Shown here: positions 8,398 through 18,095 of the stretch, one piece after another
How positions within the stretch are numbered: position 1 is the first letter of the stretch
Layout: the number at the start of each line of letters is the position of its first letter
Origin: Marinisporobacter sp.
GTDB taxonomy: Bacteria; Bacillota; Clostridia; Peptostreptococcales; Thermotaleaceae
Assembly: GCA_025210525.1 (NCBI GenBank)
Contig: JAOARP010000012.1
Span: 62,001 to 126,000, forward strand
Direction: 5' to 3'
Length of the DNA: 64,000 nucleotides
Made by a program: the position numbers and the translations under genes
Notes under the pieces: model-generated
The model's input: only the letters and a program-made list of their open reading frames with translations
Told to the model about the DNA's origin: nothing
Database searches by the model: none

Positions 8398-9843
8398 GTG
8401 GCAGGAATAGGGTTTGAATTAAAAAAACTATTTAAAGATAAAGGGTTACTTTCTACTATAAGAGCCTATTTATATTCTACATTTGTGACGGTAGGACCTA
8501 TTATTATTAGTGTTTTGGTTATAACTAGTTTACAATTTTTGTTAAAAAATATAGGGATCAAGACAAATAGAAGAGAACTTTTACAAGCAACTATCATGTA
8601 TGCTTTTGTTTTTTCGGTGATCGTATCTAGTGGTTATTGCATGATGCTCTCACGCTATTTATCAGATCGATTATATATGGAAAGAAAAGAAGATGTGTTA
8701 CCATCCCTTTATGGAGCTCTTACAACTATTATTATGGTTTGTGGAATCATAGGGTTTTTATTTTATTATAGATCTCCACTTGATCTAGTATATAAGTTTT
8801 TTTCTTATATTTTATTTGTAGGCATTACCGTTGAAATGGTATTAAGCGTATATGTATCAGCTATTAGAGAATTTAAAAAAGTAGCTTTCAGCTTTTTATA
8901 TGGAACCATATTAGGACTTATAACAGGATATGTTCTTATAAAATATAAAGGGATAGATGAAATTTTATCTGTAGTGATTGGGTTTGATGTGTGTATTTTG
9001 GTTGTAATTATTGTGTTGGCGAATGAAATTCAAAAGTATTTTACCCAAAAAAGCTTTTTATATTTTAATTTTATAAAGTATTTTGAAGGATTTCATTTGA
9101 TCTTTTTTACAAATTTATTTTTTACCATGGGATTATATGTGCATAACTTTGCATTTTGGATGATGCCTGGAATCAATCGAATCGTACAAAGTACGTATGT
9201 GTATGCCCCCTTATATGATATACCAGCAGCTTATGCATTTTTAAGTAGTATTCCAACGATGATTATATTTGTTGTAAAGGTTGAGACGGGTTTTTATGAA
9301 AAATATAAAAATTACTTTGCTTTAATTAATAGTGGAGGAGCATACGAGGATATTGAAGTAGCAAAAAAACAGATGATCAAAGCTGTATATAAAGAAATTG
9401 TTTATATTATGAAGATACAACTTATATTTACTATCGTATTTTTAATAGGAGGAATTCGATTATTGCCATTAATAGGATTTACTTCAAATATGATCAATAG
9501 CTATAGTCTTTTAGTTTTAGGGTATTATTGTGTTATTACTATGTTTGTAATGATGACTATACTTCTTTATTATGACCATAAAAAAGCAGCATGCTCAGTG
9601 GGACTAATTTTTGTTAGTACGAGCTTTGTATTTACCTTAATCAGTATATATATAGGACAAAATATTTATGGATTAGGTTTTTTTCTATCGGGGCTTATAT
9701 CTTTCTTGTTTGCTAGTATGAAGCTTGAAAAATATTTTGAAGATATTGAATATCATGTTTTTTGTATTCAAACTGGATTTGAAAAAAATGCTGGAGGGAA
9801 GCTTAGTGATTTTATTGATAGAATTAATAAAATTGGAGGATAG
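8398..9843 (+). CDS. pelG: PelG membrane transporter/flippase
   Basis: The 481-residue polytopic protein opens with MAGIGFELKKLF, the hallmark of PelG, and has about twelve hydrophobic segments. PelG is the MOP/MATE-superfamily-like component that carries the polymer across the inner membrane with PelD, PelE and PelF. It starts with GTG at 8398 after TTGGAAGTGA. It is tightly coupled to pelF and followed 6 nt later by the first CotH gene. Confidence 0.92.
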   Translation: MAGIGFELKKLFKDKGLLSTIRAYLYSTFVTVGPIIISVLVITSLQFLLKNIGIKTNRRELLQATIMYAFVFSVIVSSGYCMMLSRYLSDRLYMERKEDVLPSLYGALTTIIMVCGIIGFLFYYRSPLDLVYKFFSYILFVGITVEMVLSVYVSAIREFKKVAFSFLYGTILGLITGYVLIKYKGIDEILSVVIGFDVCILVVIIVLANEIQKYFTQKSFLYFNFIKYFEGFHLIFFTNLFFTMGLYVHNFAFWMMPGINRIVQSTYVYAPLYDIPAAYAFLSSIPTMIIFVVKVETGFYEKYKNYFALINSGGAYEDIEVAKKQMIKAVYKEIVYIMKIQLIFTIVFLIGGIRLLPLIGFTSNMINSYSLLVLGYYCVITMFVMMTILLYYDHKKAACSVGLIFVSTSFVFTLISIYIGQNIYGLGFFLSGLISFLFASMKLEKYFEDIEYHVFCIQTGFEKNAGGKLSDFIDRINKIGG

Positions 9844-9849
9844 TCGTAT

Positions 9850-11571
9850 ATGAAAAAGATTCCATGGGGTCTTGGTATAGCTTTTTTTTTATTGATATCA
9901 ATCATTATGGTTACAGGGACATCTATACAAAAAGAAATAGAGATAAAACAAAAGCAATTGGATGAAGAACCTTTAGAAAAAAAAGAATATGAAAGAGAAG
10001 AATGGGATAATCCACTAGATTATATAAAGCTTACTGACAATAAAAAAATATATAGTGAAGATGAGGATATCCATGTAGATAAGATTTATATTACTGTACT
10101 ACCACCAAAGGATCAAGGAACTGTTACTTTTGAAGAAATAAATAAGAACTCTGAAAATATGGATAATAATTATATAGCTGATGATTTTGATAAAGTGGCT
10201 AAAATTATTTTTCAACCGGATTCTCCTAAAATTAGTAATTCCTATGATAAAGCCAATGGGACTATTGAGTTGAGAGGACAATCATCACGGAGCTATCCGC
10301 AGAAATCATATAAGATAAAATTATTTAAGGATACGGAAAAGTGGATTGATTTTAAAACCATTAATGTGAATAAACATTATGCAGACTCTTTGAGGATAAG
10401 AAATAAATTATCTTATGATTATTTTGAGAGATTAAATGATTTTGTTAGTTTAAGAACAAGATTTGTTAGATTATATATTCAGGATTTATCATCAAAAAAA
10501 TCAGCTAAAAGATTTAAAGATTATGGATTATATACTTTTATTGAACAACCCAATAAAAAATTTTTAAAAAGACACCATTTAGATCAAAATGCAAACCTTT
10601 ATAAGGTAGAGAATTTTGAATTTAATAGATATGCTGATAAAATAAAAACAAAAGATGATACTACCTATAATGTCAATGAATTTGAAGAAATATTAGAAAT
10701 CCGAGGAAATGATAATCATAAAAAACTAATAGAAATGCTAGATGCCGTGAATGATTACAGTATAGATATTAATAAAACCGTGGATAAATATTTTGATAGA
10801 GATAATTTAATGACTTGGCTAGCGGTAAACATCTTAATGGATAATTATGATACAAATAGTAGAAATTTCTTATTATACAGTCCACTGAATGCGAATAAAT
10901 GGTTTTTTATTCCTTGGGATTATGATGATGGATGGAATAATAACGTAACTCGAGGAAAGTGGGAGAAAGGCTTAGCCAACTATTGGGGAATGCCATTATT
11001 CAATAGATTGTTTAAAGACAAGGATAATATAGATGAACTTAATGAAAAAATAGAAGAATTATCAAGTATTATCAACGAAGAGAACACACGAAAAATTTTG
11101 GAAAATTATAGTAGTGTCGTAAAAAAACATATTTTAGTATCGCCAGATATCCATTATCTAAATAATACAGTAGCACAATATAAAAATGAATATTACAAGC
11201 TTGCAGGTAAAATAAAAGAAAACAAGGATTATTATTATAAATCTCTTGAAAATCCTATGCCATTTTATTTGGGAGAACCTGTAAAGGAAAATGAAGGATA
11301 TAAATTTCTATGGCAAGCAGCTTATGATATTCAAGAAGATGAAATAAAATATGACTTTTTATTAAGCAAAGATCAGCAATTTAAAAATATTATCGTACAT
11401 TTTAAAAATTTAAAAAGTACAAGTTGTTATGTCAAAAACTTAGAAAATGGGGAGTATTACTGGAAAGTAATAGCATATGATTCAAAGGGAAATTATCAGG
11501 AAGCCTTTGATAATTACTATGAGAAGGAACTTGTGACAGGGACGAAAAAATTGATTATTAAAAAACCATAA
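9850..11571 (+). CDS. CotH kinase-family protein, membrane-anchored
   Basis: The 573-residue protein has an N-terminal hydrophobic anchor (about 7-24) and a CotH kinase-like domain. Diagnostic segments are ELRGQSSRSYPQKSYK near 141-156 and WFFIPWDYDDGWN at 351-363. The last 100 residues look like a fibronectin-III-type beta domain. CotH of Bacillus is an atypical spore-coat protein kinase; extracellular CotH proteins elsewhere sit on cell-surface polymers. It is cotranscribed with pelG and followed by VTC and DUF4956 genes, a set found together in other Firmicutes. The substrate is unknown; modification or anchoring of the exopolysaccharide or its carriers is inference. Confidence 0.85.
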   Translation: MKKIPWGLGIAFFLLISIIMVTGTSIQKEIEIKQKQLDEEPLEKKEYEREEWDNPLDYIKLTDNKKIYSEDEDIHVDKIYITVLPPKDQGTVTFEEINKNSENMDNNYIADDFDKVAKIIFQPDSPKISNSYDKANGTIELRGQSSRSYPQKSYKIKLFKDTEKWIDFKTINVNKHYADSLRIRNKLSYDYFERLNDFVSLRTRFVRLYIQDLSSKKSAKRFKDYGLYTFIEQPNKKFLKRHHLDQNANLYKVENFEFNRYADKIKTKDDTTYNVNEFEEILEIRGNDNHKKLIEMLDAVNDYSIDINKTVDKYFDRDNLMTWLAVNILMDNYDTNSRNFLLYSPLNANKWFFIPWDYDDGWNNNVTRGKWEKGLANYWGMPLFNRLFKDKDNIDELNEKIEELSSIINEENTRKILENYSSVVKKHILVSPDIHYLNNTVAQYKNEYYKLAGKIKENKDYYYKSLENPMPFYLGEPVKENEGYKFLWQAAYDIQEDEIKYDFLLSKDQQFKNIIVHFKNLKSTSCYVKNLENGEYYWKVIAYDSKGNYQEAFDNYYEKELVTGTKKLIIKKP

Positions 11572-11597
11572 ATAGGAATTATTAAAAAGGAGGTAAA

Positions 11598-12302
11598 ATG
11601 AAATACGGTGAAAAATCATTAAGGCATGAATTGAAGTATTTTATAAATATACATGAATATACCTATTTAAAAGAAAGACTTCTAAATAGTTTAAAAAAAG
11701 ATAAACATGGAATTGTAAATGATGGCTATCATGTACGCAGCTTATATTTTGATGATTTGTATAATAGTGCCTTCAATGAAAAAGAATTAGGCGTATTTAA
11801 AAGAAAAAAATATAGAATTCGTATATATAACATTATGGATCAATTAATAAAATTAGAAAAAAAAAGTAAATATGGACAATATATTAGCAAAGAGACTATA
11901 AATATAACTAAAAATGAATTTTATAAGCTATTAAAGGAAGAAAATGAATTTTTAATACAAAGCAATAATAAAATATTTCAAGAATTCTATATTGAGACAA
12001 AAACAAAGCTATTAAGACCTGTAGTAATAGTAGATTATGAAAGAGAGGCATATGTTTTAGAATCGGGGAATGTAAGAATTACCTTTGATAAGAATTTGAG
12101 GGCAGGAATAAATTCTTTTGATATATTTGATGAAAATATAGCTATGAAATCTATTTTTGATCAGTCAATAATGATTATGGAAATTAAATATGATGCTTTT
12201 TTACCTAGTCATGTTAGAAATTTACTTCAGATAGATCGTCATGATATTTCAGCAATATCTAAATATGTAATGTGTAGGAAAACTATGAAGTATTATAAAT
12301 AA
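11598..12302 (+). CDS. VTC (polyphosphate polymerase / TTM-type) domain protein
   Basis: The 234-residue soluble protein has the VTC-domain pattern: RHELKYFI at the N terminus, RSLYFDD, basic KKYRIRIYN, LEKKSKYGQ and a late MEIKYD. These charged strands form the triphosphate tunnel of VTC and CYTH enzymes and look complete here. Eukaryotic Vtc4 makes polyphosphate from ATP; bacterial VTC proteins beside CotH and DUF4956 have no settled role that I know of. The ribosome binding site is AAAGGAGG. It lies between the first CotH gene and the DUF4956 gene. Confidence 0.82.
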   Translation: MKYGEKSLRHELKYFINIHEYTYLKERLLNSLKKDKHGIVNDGYHVRSLYFDDLYNSAFNEKELGVFKRKKYRIRIYNIMDQLIKLEKKSKYGQYISKETINITKNEFYKLLKEENEFLIQSNNKIFQEFYIETKTKLLRPVVIVDYEREAYVLESGNVRITFDKNLRAGINSFDIFDENIAMKSIFDQSIMIMEIKYDAFLPSHVRNLLQIDRHDISAISKYVMCRKTMKYYK

Positions 12303-12327
12303 AGGAAGTTTATGATAGGAGGAAATG

Positions 12328-13008
12328 ATGGATAATCAATTAGGATTTCAAGATATTATAAAAAAGAGTGTACTAAAATTAGCAAATTTTGCAGATTTAT
12401 CAATGATTAATGTTTTAGTAGGTTTATTGATTACTTTATTTGTTGCATTATTCATATTTTATATTTATAAAATTACTTTTGAAGGGGTTGTTTATAGCCA
12501 CAGCTTCAATACATCCCTTGTATTATTAGCGCTGATTACATCCTTAGTGATTATGACGATTAGCTCAAATATCGTATTATCATTAGGTATGGTTGGTGCC
12601 CTAAGTATTGTAAGGTTTAGAGCTGCCATAAAAGATCCTAAAGATATCATCTTTATGTTTTGGGCAATAGCTGCAGGGATAGCATCAGGAGCTGGGATTT
12701 ATACCATTTCAGTAGGGGGTTCTTTATTTATAGGAATTGTTTTATTAATTATGTCCAGTAAGAAATTTCAACATAGGACATATTTATTAATCATTAAATA
12801 TGAAGGAAATGCAAAGGAAAATATATTGCCTATCTTAAATAAATTACAATATATATTAAAATCAAAAACTGTTTCTAATAAAAAAATTGAACTAACCCTA
12901 GAGGTGAAAAGAGTAGGGGAGAATACCTCCTTTGTAGAAAGATTATCTTCTATTGAAGGAGTAGATAGTGCAATACTGATAAAATATAATGGAGATTATG
13001 CTGAGTAA
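12328..13008 (+). CDS. DUF4956 membrane protein
   Basis: The 226-residue protein has about four N-terminal membrane helices including the conserved GMVGALSIVRFRAAIKDPKD stretch typical of DUF4956, and a cytosolic C-terminal alpha/beta domain of about 90 residues. Its function is unknown; it regularly accompanies VTC and CotH genes. Tandem ATGs occur at 12325 and 12328; AGGAGG gives better spacing to 12328. Confidence 0.82.
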   Translation: MDNQLGFQDIIKKSVLKLANFADLSMINVLVGLLITLFVALFIFYIYKITFEGVVYSHSFNTSLVLLALITSLVIMTISSNIVLSLGMVGALSIVRFRAAIKDPKDIIFMFWAIAAGIASGAGIYTISVGGSLFIGIVLLIMSSKKFQHRTYLLIIKYEGNAKENILPILNKLQYILKSKTVSNKKIELTLEVKRVGENTSFVERLSSIEGVDSAILIKYNGDYAE

Positions 13009-13032
13009 TTTATAGAAATGGAGGTAGACTTT

Positions 13033-15183
13033 ATGAAGGGTTGGATGAAAATTACCATTGCTCTTATTGTAACTTTTACAATGCTATTTTTAGGAGTTTA
13101 TCTCTATGTAGAATACAATAGCAAAGCTACTTTTGATGAAAGTTATGATGAAAAAAATTGGAAAAATCCACTCGGAGATATGGGAATAAAAGATGCTGAT
13201 TATATATATGCAGAGGATGGGCAAATAGAGGCAGAGAAGATCTATGTTACCATTTTAAAACAAGCAGATAAAGGGAATAAATATACTTTTAAAGATATGA
13301 ATGTGTTTTATCAAAAAGATAGAGATAAAAAATTAAAAATGAAAATTTTCTTTGAAAGTGGAGAAAAAAAAATATTAGAAAATGCTATTATTACAAGACA
13401 ACCCAATGCATTTATAGAAATAAGAGGAAAAGAATCGGAAGAAGCACCTCAAAATTCATTTAAAATAAGATTGTTTGATCGAGAAGGCTTATGGCACAAT
13501 CAAAACATTATCAATTTAAACAAATATTATTTTGATTCCCTTAGAATTCGTAATAAATTGTCTTTTGACTATTTTAAGATCATGCCAAATATAACAAGCT
13601 TTAGAACTAGGTTTGTAACACTATATATAAAGGATTTAACAGATAAAGAGGGGGAAATGAAATTTGAAGAGTATGGTTTATTTACTCAAATAGAGCAACC
13701 TAATAAATTATTTTTAAAAAATCACGGATTAGATGCCAATGGACAGCTATATGAAGCGGAAAATTTTGATTTTTCAAGATATCCAGATGTTATAATGGAC
13801 AAAAAAAATAATAAATATTCAAAGAAAAATTTTGAAGAAATTTTAGAAATTAATGGAAATGATAATCATGAAAAATTGATTCATATGTTAGATGCAGTTA
13901 ATGATTATAGTAAAGATATTAATGAAGTTGTAGATCAGTATTTTGATAGAGAAAATTATCTAACATGGATGGCTGCAAATATTTTATTTGATCATTATGA
14001 AAGTTCTTCCTCTAATTTTTTATTATATAGTCCCCTTAATAGTGAAAAATGGTATTTCATGCCATGGGATTATGATGAAGCGTGGAATTTTGAAGAAAAT
14101 AGAGCAAAATGGCAAAAAGGTGTATCTGTATATTGGAATAATGTATTGCATAGAAGATTTTTTGAAGATAAAAAAAATGTAGAAGGATTAAATAAAAAAA
14201 TTGAAGAATTATCTAGTATTATAAATAAAGAGCAAACACAAAAATTTTTAGATAGCTATTATGATATTTTGTTATCTAATATTACTAAGTTATCAGACCT
14301 TAAGTATTTGCCTGTTACTTTAGAGGAATATAAAAGAGAATATAAAGATATCCCTAACATGACAGAAAGAAATAAATATTATTATTATGAACTATTGGAA
14401 AATCCAATGCCCTTTTATTTGTTAGAACCACAAAGGAATGGAAATAAATATATTTTTGGGTGGAATAAATCATATGATTTGCAAGGAGATGCTATTAATT
14501 ATGATTTTCAATTAAGTGATGACAGAAATTTTTCTAATATAATAAAGGAAATCAAAGATATAAAAGATTTAAAAGTGGAGATTGAAAATATACAAAGAGG
14601 TATTTACTATTGGCGCGTTATAGCAAGAGATGAAAAAGGAAATACTCAAATACCATATGATATAGAAAAAGATGAATATGGACAAGAATACTATGGAATA
14701 AAAGAATTAGATACAGATCATATAAAAGAAACAACGAAGAATATAGAAGAAACAAAAAATAAAGAGATTCATGCTATAAGGGAAGAAGAAATTAATAAAA
14801 ATGAAAGTGTTGTTGAAAATAAGGCGAAACCTAAAATTATATATAGGACATATAAGGTAAGACCTGGGGATACTTTATTCTCTATTAGTAGAAAATGCTA
14901 TGGATATAATGGAATGGTAGAAGCTATAAGAAGATTGAACAATATTAAGGACGTAAGCAATTTACGTACGGGAACTATATTGAAGCTTCCTAATAGTTCA
15001 AGAGGACCTATAAAACAAAAAATAGAAGTACCTCTAACTTATAAATTGAAACCAGGAGAAACTTTATTTTCTATTAGTATGAAGTTTTATGGAACACAAG
15101 AAAAGATTGAAGAAATAAGAAAATTAAATAATATTGAGGATATCAACAATATACGGATAGGAACATTATTGAAATTACCTTAA
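13033..15183 (+). CDS. CotH kinase-family protein with two C-terminal LysM repeats
   Basis: The 716-residue protein is a paralogue of the first CotH gene, sharing the NKYYFDSLRIRNKLS and WYFMPWDYDEAWN segments, with an N-terminal membrane anchor. A charged linker (about 545-605) leads to two tandem LysM domains (about 606-651 and 669-716), each opening with YK(V/L)(R/K)PG(D/E)TLFSIS. LysM binds peptidoglycan or chitin-like N-acetylglucosamine polymers, so this copy may be tethered to the wall or to the Pel polymer itself. The start is 13033, because GGAGG lies inside the longer frame that opens at 13018. Confidence 0.86.
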   Translation: MKGWMKITIALIVTFTMLFLGVYLYVEYNSKATFDESYDEKNWKNPLGDMGIKDADYIYAEDGQIEAEKIYVTILKQADKGNKYTFKDMNVFYQKDRDKKLKMKIFFESGEKKILENAIITRQPNAFIEIRGKESEEAPQNSFKIRLFDREGLWHNQNIINLNKYYFDSLRIRNKLSFDYFKIMPNITSFRTRFVTLYIKDLTDKEGEMKFEEYGLFTQIEQPNKLFLKNHGLDANGQLYEAENFDFSRYPDVIMDKKNNKYSKKNFEEILEINGNDNHEKLIHMLDAVNDYSKDINEVVDQYFDRENYLTWMAANILFDHYESSSSNFLLYSPLNSEKWYFMPWDYDEAWNFEENRAKWQKGVSVYWNNVLHRRFFEDKKNVEGLNKKIEELSSIINKEQTQKFLDSYYDILLSNITKLSDLKYLPVTLEEYKREYKDIPNMTERNKYYYYELLENPMPFYLLEPQRNGNKYIFGWNKSYDLQGDAINYDFQLSDDRNFSNIIKEIKDIKDLKVEIENIQRGIYYWRVIARDEKGNTQIPYDIEKDEYGQEYYGIKELDTDHIKETTKNIEETKNKEIHAIREEEINKNESVVENKAKPKIIYRTYKVRPGDTLFSISRKCYGYNGMVEAIRRLNNIKDVSNLRTGTILKLPNSSRGPIKQKIEVPLTYKLKPGETLFSISMKFYGTQEKIEEIRKLNNIEDINNIRIGTLLKLP

Positions 15184-15235
15184 AATAAAAAAATCTACAG
15201 TATGGATGAAAAGCTATTGTTTATTGTTAAAGAAG

Positions 15236-15295
15236 AAATGTCTTTGTTTTTAAATAAGTAAAATTTTGAATGAAAGCAAAGGCATTTTCTTTTAT
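15236..15295 (+). terminator. Possible intra-cluster terminator before the glycosidase gene
   Basis: A 15-bp stem (15236-15250 with 15273-15287, two G-U pairs) with a 22-nt loop precedes TCTTTTAT. It suggests reduced read-through into the glycosidase gene, but the large loop lowers confidence. Confidence 0.45.
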
Positions 15296-15323
15296 AAAAA
15301 AATGCTAGTAAGGGGGATAAATA

Positions 15324-18074
15324 ATGAAAAATAATAAAAATATGATTACAATAATAGGCATTTTGATTTTTCTTGTTTTTCAATTAAGTAGCTGTTATGC
15401 AACTGATCCAAATATAGATGTAGATCCTTTATCGGGGGAGGAAGAAAATATTAAAATTTCTAAAGAATATGTAAAAGAATATAGTAAAAGTGCAGGTATT
15501 ATAAATACAGATGGGTATCTTTCTCTAGATACAAAATATAATCCTGTAAATAAGTTTTTAATCTATTATGGGAAATTAGATAGGAGTAACATATCTGATT
15601 ATTCTAAATATGATTTTCTCATTATTTCAGATACAGATTTCAAAAGTGTATCAAAAGCAAGAACACAAGGCTGCAAAGTATTCCAATATCTATCTTTTGG
15701 GAGTAATTTTCAAGATACGGATATGTTTGTAAATACCCTTAAAGCAAAAATCAATGTTTTAAAAAGCAGAGGGGTAGCCGATGGTATATTTTTAGATGAA
15801 TGTGACTTAGCTTATTGGGAACAAAATGCATATACTCAACCAGATAAAGTAAAAAAATTTTATGATAGATTAAAAGAAGTTACAGAATATGCTAAAGGCA
15901 TAGGACTTGAAACAGTTGTTAATGGAAGTCGTGCCTATGCAGAACTAGGAGATTATTATTTATGGGAAGATTATTTGGCTTATTGGGAAAGTAATCATTT
16001 AAAGTGGGGAAGTGTAAAAAGGGGTAGGGAAGTAAATCATGCTGGAACTTCAAAATATGGTTTGTCACTTTCTGATTGGAATTTAGAAGGAAGTTGTAAA
16101 TTTGATGGAAAATATATTGTAGATGGTTCGAATGGTGCTATTGATTTAACAATAGATATGAATAACATTATACCCCCACAAGATCAAAAATATAAATATG
16201 ATTGGGGATATTTTGAATGGTTTGGATCGGGTGCTACAGATGAAACCTGCAAGATACAAGCATGGGTAGGAGATGAATTACCATTTAATGAAGATACCTG
16301 GAAAAAATTATCTGAATCTTATAAAGGTAGACCGAGATATTGGAATGGTATCGATAAAGATTCTAAATATTTAACATTAAGGATGCAGTTTAATGGTGCG
16401 AATAATCTAAAAATAGAAGAGTTACTTTTAACATATGGTTATGCATATAATTATTGGGACATGTCTAGAAATGATGAAGAAGAAGAAAATAATCCTACTA
16501 TTTGGAATTATAATAATGCTAAAAGAGATTATTTGTGGGAAAAAATGGACGAAACAGGAAATGCAGTAAAAGTATTAACCCATACCTTTGGGGAAGAAAA
16601 TGATGAGAAAAAAAATATGTATACCTATTTAACATCAAAAATATGGAATTACTATGCTTATGATTATGTACATCCTAATATGCAAAGTGTGTATAATACG
16701 AAAAAAATGGATCAGCCAATAGGTTTATTACTAAAAAGAGAGGGAGAAAACAAAGGCTATTTTACAGGAGCCATTGCAACGGTAGATCCATATAGACATA
16801 CATATAAGTTAGAAAGAGAAGAACCAGCGTATTGGTATGATCAAAAGATAAAAATAGATGGAAATTTCGATGATTGGATGAAGGTAAATCCATCTTATGA
16901 AAGCCCTAAACAAGTAAAAGAGATCACAAATTTATCTTGGTATGTAGATGCTGAAAACTATAAAGATGGAGAATTTGATAATATAAAGATCGTGGATGAT
17001 GATGGCTATGATGTCCTTCAATTAATAAACAAAGGTGTTGGAACGTGGATTAGTCCAGCCATTTCAGCGGAAGATGATGAAAATAAAGTGATTATGAAAG
17101 AAATCAATTGGGATGGTGGCGGAGAAGGAAATATAAGCTATTATATCCAGTATAAAAAAGCTAATGGAGAATGGACAGAATGGATGGATATTTCCCAGTC
17201 AAATGATTATAAAAAAATAAGTTTTATTGAATTTAAAGTTAAAGTTAAATTAGAAGGAGTACCTTCTTATATAGAAACTGTAACTTGGGAAGATGATGAA
17301 GGAAAGCCATTTTATGAAGATGTAGAACACGATGGTATAAGCTTTTGGGGTTCTGAGCATAAATGGGGTACCTACGTAAATGATCTTATAAAGAAAATAG
17401 CCATTACAGATGATCGAAAAAATATGTACATCTCCTTTGAATCAGAAGAAGAAATAAGCTTTGACAAAGATCATAAGTATAGTATTTTTATAGATGGTTA
17501 TGGTAATCAATCATCTGGAGTGAAATTTAAAATAGAAAATGATAAATTATTTGCTTCGAAGGATGACAAAAAAAGATGGGTAGAAAATAAAGAATATACA
17601 ATCCCTTATAAGGTAATGGAAGATAAAAGAAAAATAGAATATTCTATTAGTAAAGAAGAATTAGATGGATTAGATCAAGTTGAATTAAAGCTATATATGC
17701 AGATGGAAAATATGAAAAATGGATCAGTCAAGTTTATTCCATCTATTACAAATGAAAAAGAGAAAGAGATTTTATACCATCAAAAAAATTATAAAGTAAA
17801 AGTACCTCATGGATGGTATACGTCAGATGAAGTAGCTTTAGATGGAGAAACAAAAACCATTAGTTTAAAATGGAAAGAGAAAAAGCCAGCAAATACGAAT
17901 ATTAAGACATGGATAAGGAGAAGAAATAAAAATGAGAATTGGACAGATTGGATAGAGGTAAAAAATGGAGAAGCAATAAATACACAAAAAGCTATAAGGT
18001 ATCAATATTGCTTTGGATTATATACAAAGGATGGAAATAATACACCTGTTGTTGAACAAATTAAAGTTCAGTAA
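15324..18074 (+). CDS. Secreted TIM-barrel glycosidase (GH114/PelA-hydrolase-like) with carbohydrate-binding-type domains
   Basis: The 916-residue protein starts with a signal peptide and a possible lipobox (LSSC, Cys24). Residues about 65-235 resemble the endo-alpha-polygalactosaminidase fold: KFLIYYGKLD, then GCKVFQYLSFGS and the acidic GVADGIFLDECDL segment. A middle region has beta-rich modules, and IKIDGNFDDWM begins a CBM9/DOMON-like domain. It plausibly supplies, as a separate protein, the hydrolase activity that Pseudomonas PelA carries as a domain, trimming or releasing the polymer. A terminator-like hairpin separates it from the CotH gene, and the intact crp gene starts 22 nt downstream. 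Exact family and catalytic residues need a profile search. Confidence 0.75.
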   Translation: MKNNKNMITIIGILIFLVFQLSSCYATDPNIDVDPLSGEEENIKISKEYVKEYSKSAGIINTDGYLSLDTKYNPVNKFLIYYGKLDRSNISDYSKYDFLIISDTDFKSVSKARTQGCKVFQYLSFGSNFQDTDMFVNTLKAKINVLKSRGVADGIFLDECDLAYWEQNAYTQPDKVKKFYDRLKEVTEYAKGIGLETVVNGSRAYAELGDYYLWEDYLAYWESNHLKWGSVKRGREVNHAGTSKYGLSLSDWNLEGSCKFDGKYIVDGSNGAIDLTIDMNNIIPPQDQKYKYDWGYFEWFGSGATDETCKIQAWVGDELPFNEDTWKKLSESYKGRPRYWNGIDKDSKYLTLRMQFNGANNLKIEELLLTYGYAYNYWDMSRNDEEEENNPTIWNYNNAKRDYLWEKMDETGNAVKVLTHTFGEENDEKKNMYTYLTSKIWNYYAYDYVHPNMQSVYNTKKMDQPIGLLLKREGENKGYFTGAIATVDPYRHTYKLEREEPAYWYDQKIKIDGNFDDWMKVNPSYESPKQVKEITNLSWYVDAENYKDGEFDNIKIVDDDGYDVLQLINKGVGTWISPAISAEDDENKVIMKEINWDGGGEGNISYYIQYKKANGEWTEWMDISQSNDYKKISFIEFKVKVKLEGVPSYIETVTWEDDEGKPFYEDVEHDGISFWGSEHKWGTYVNDLIKKIAITDDRKNMYISFESEEEISFDKDHKYSIFIDGYGNQSSGVKFKIENDKLFASKDDKKRWVENKEYTIPYKVMEDKRKIEYSISKEELDGLDQVELKLYMQMENMKNGSVKFIPSITNEKEKEILYHQKNYKVKVPHGWYTSDEVALDGETKTISLKWKEKKPANTNIKTWIRRRNKNENWTDWIEVKNGEAINTQKAIRYQYCFGLYTKDGNNTPVVEQIKVQ

Positions 18075-18095
18075 AATCATATGAAGGAGAAGCTT

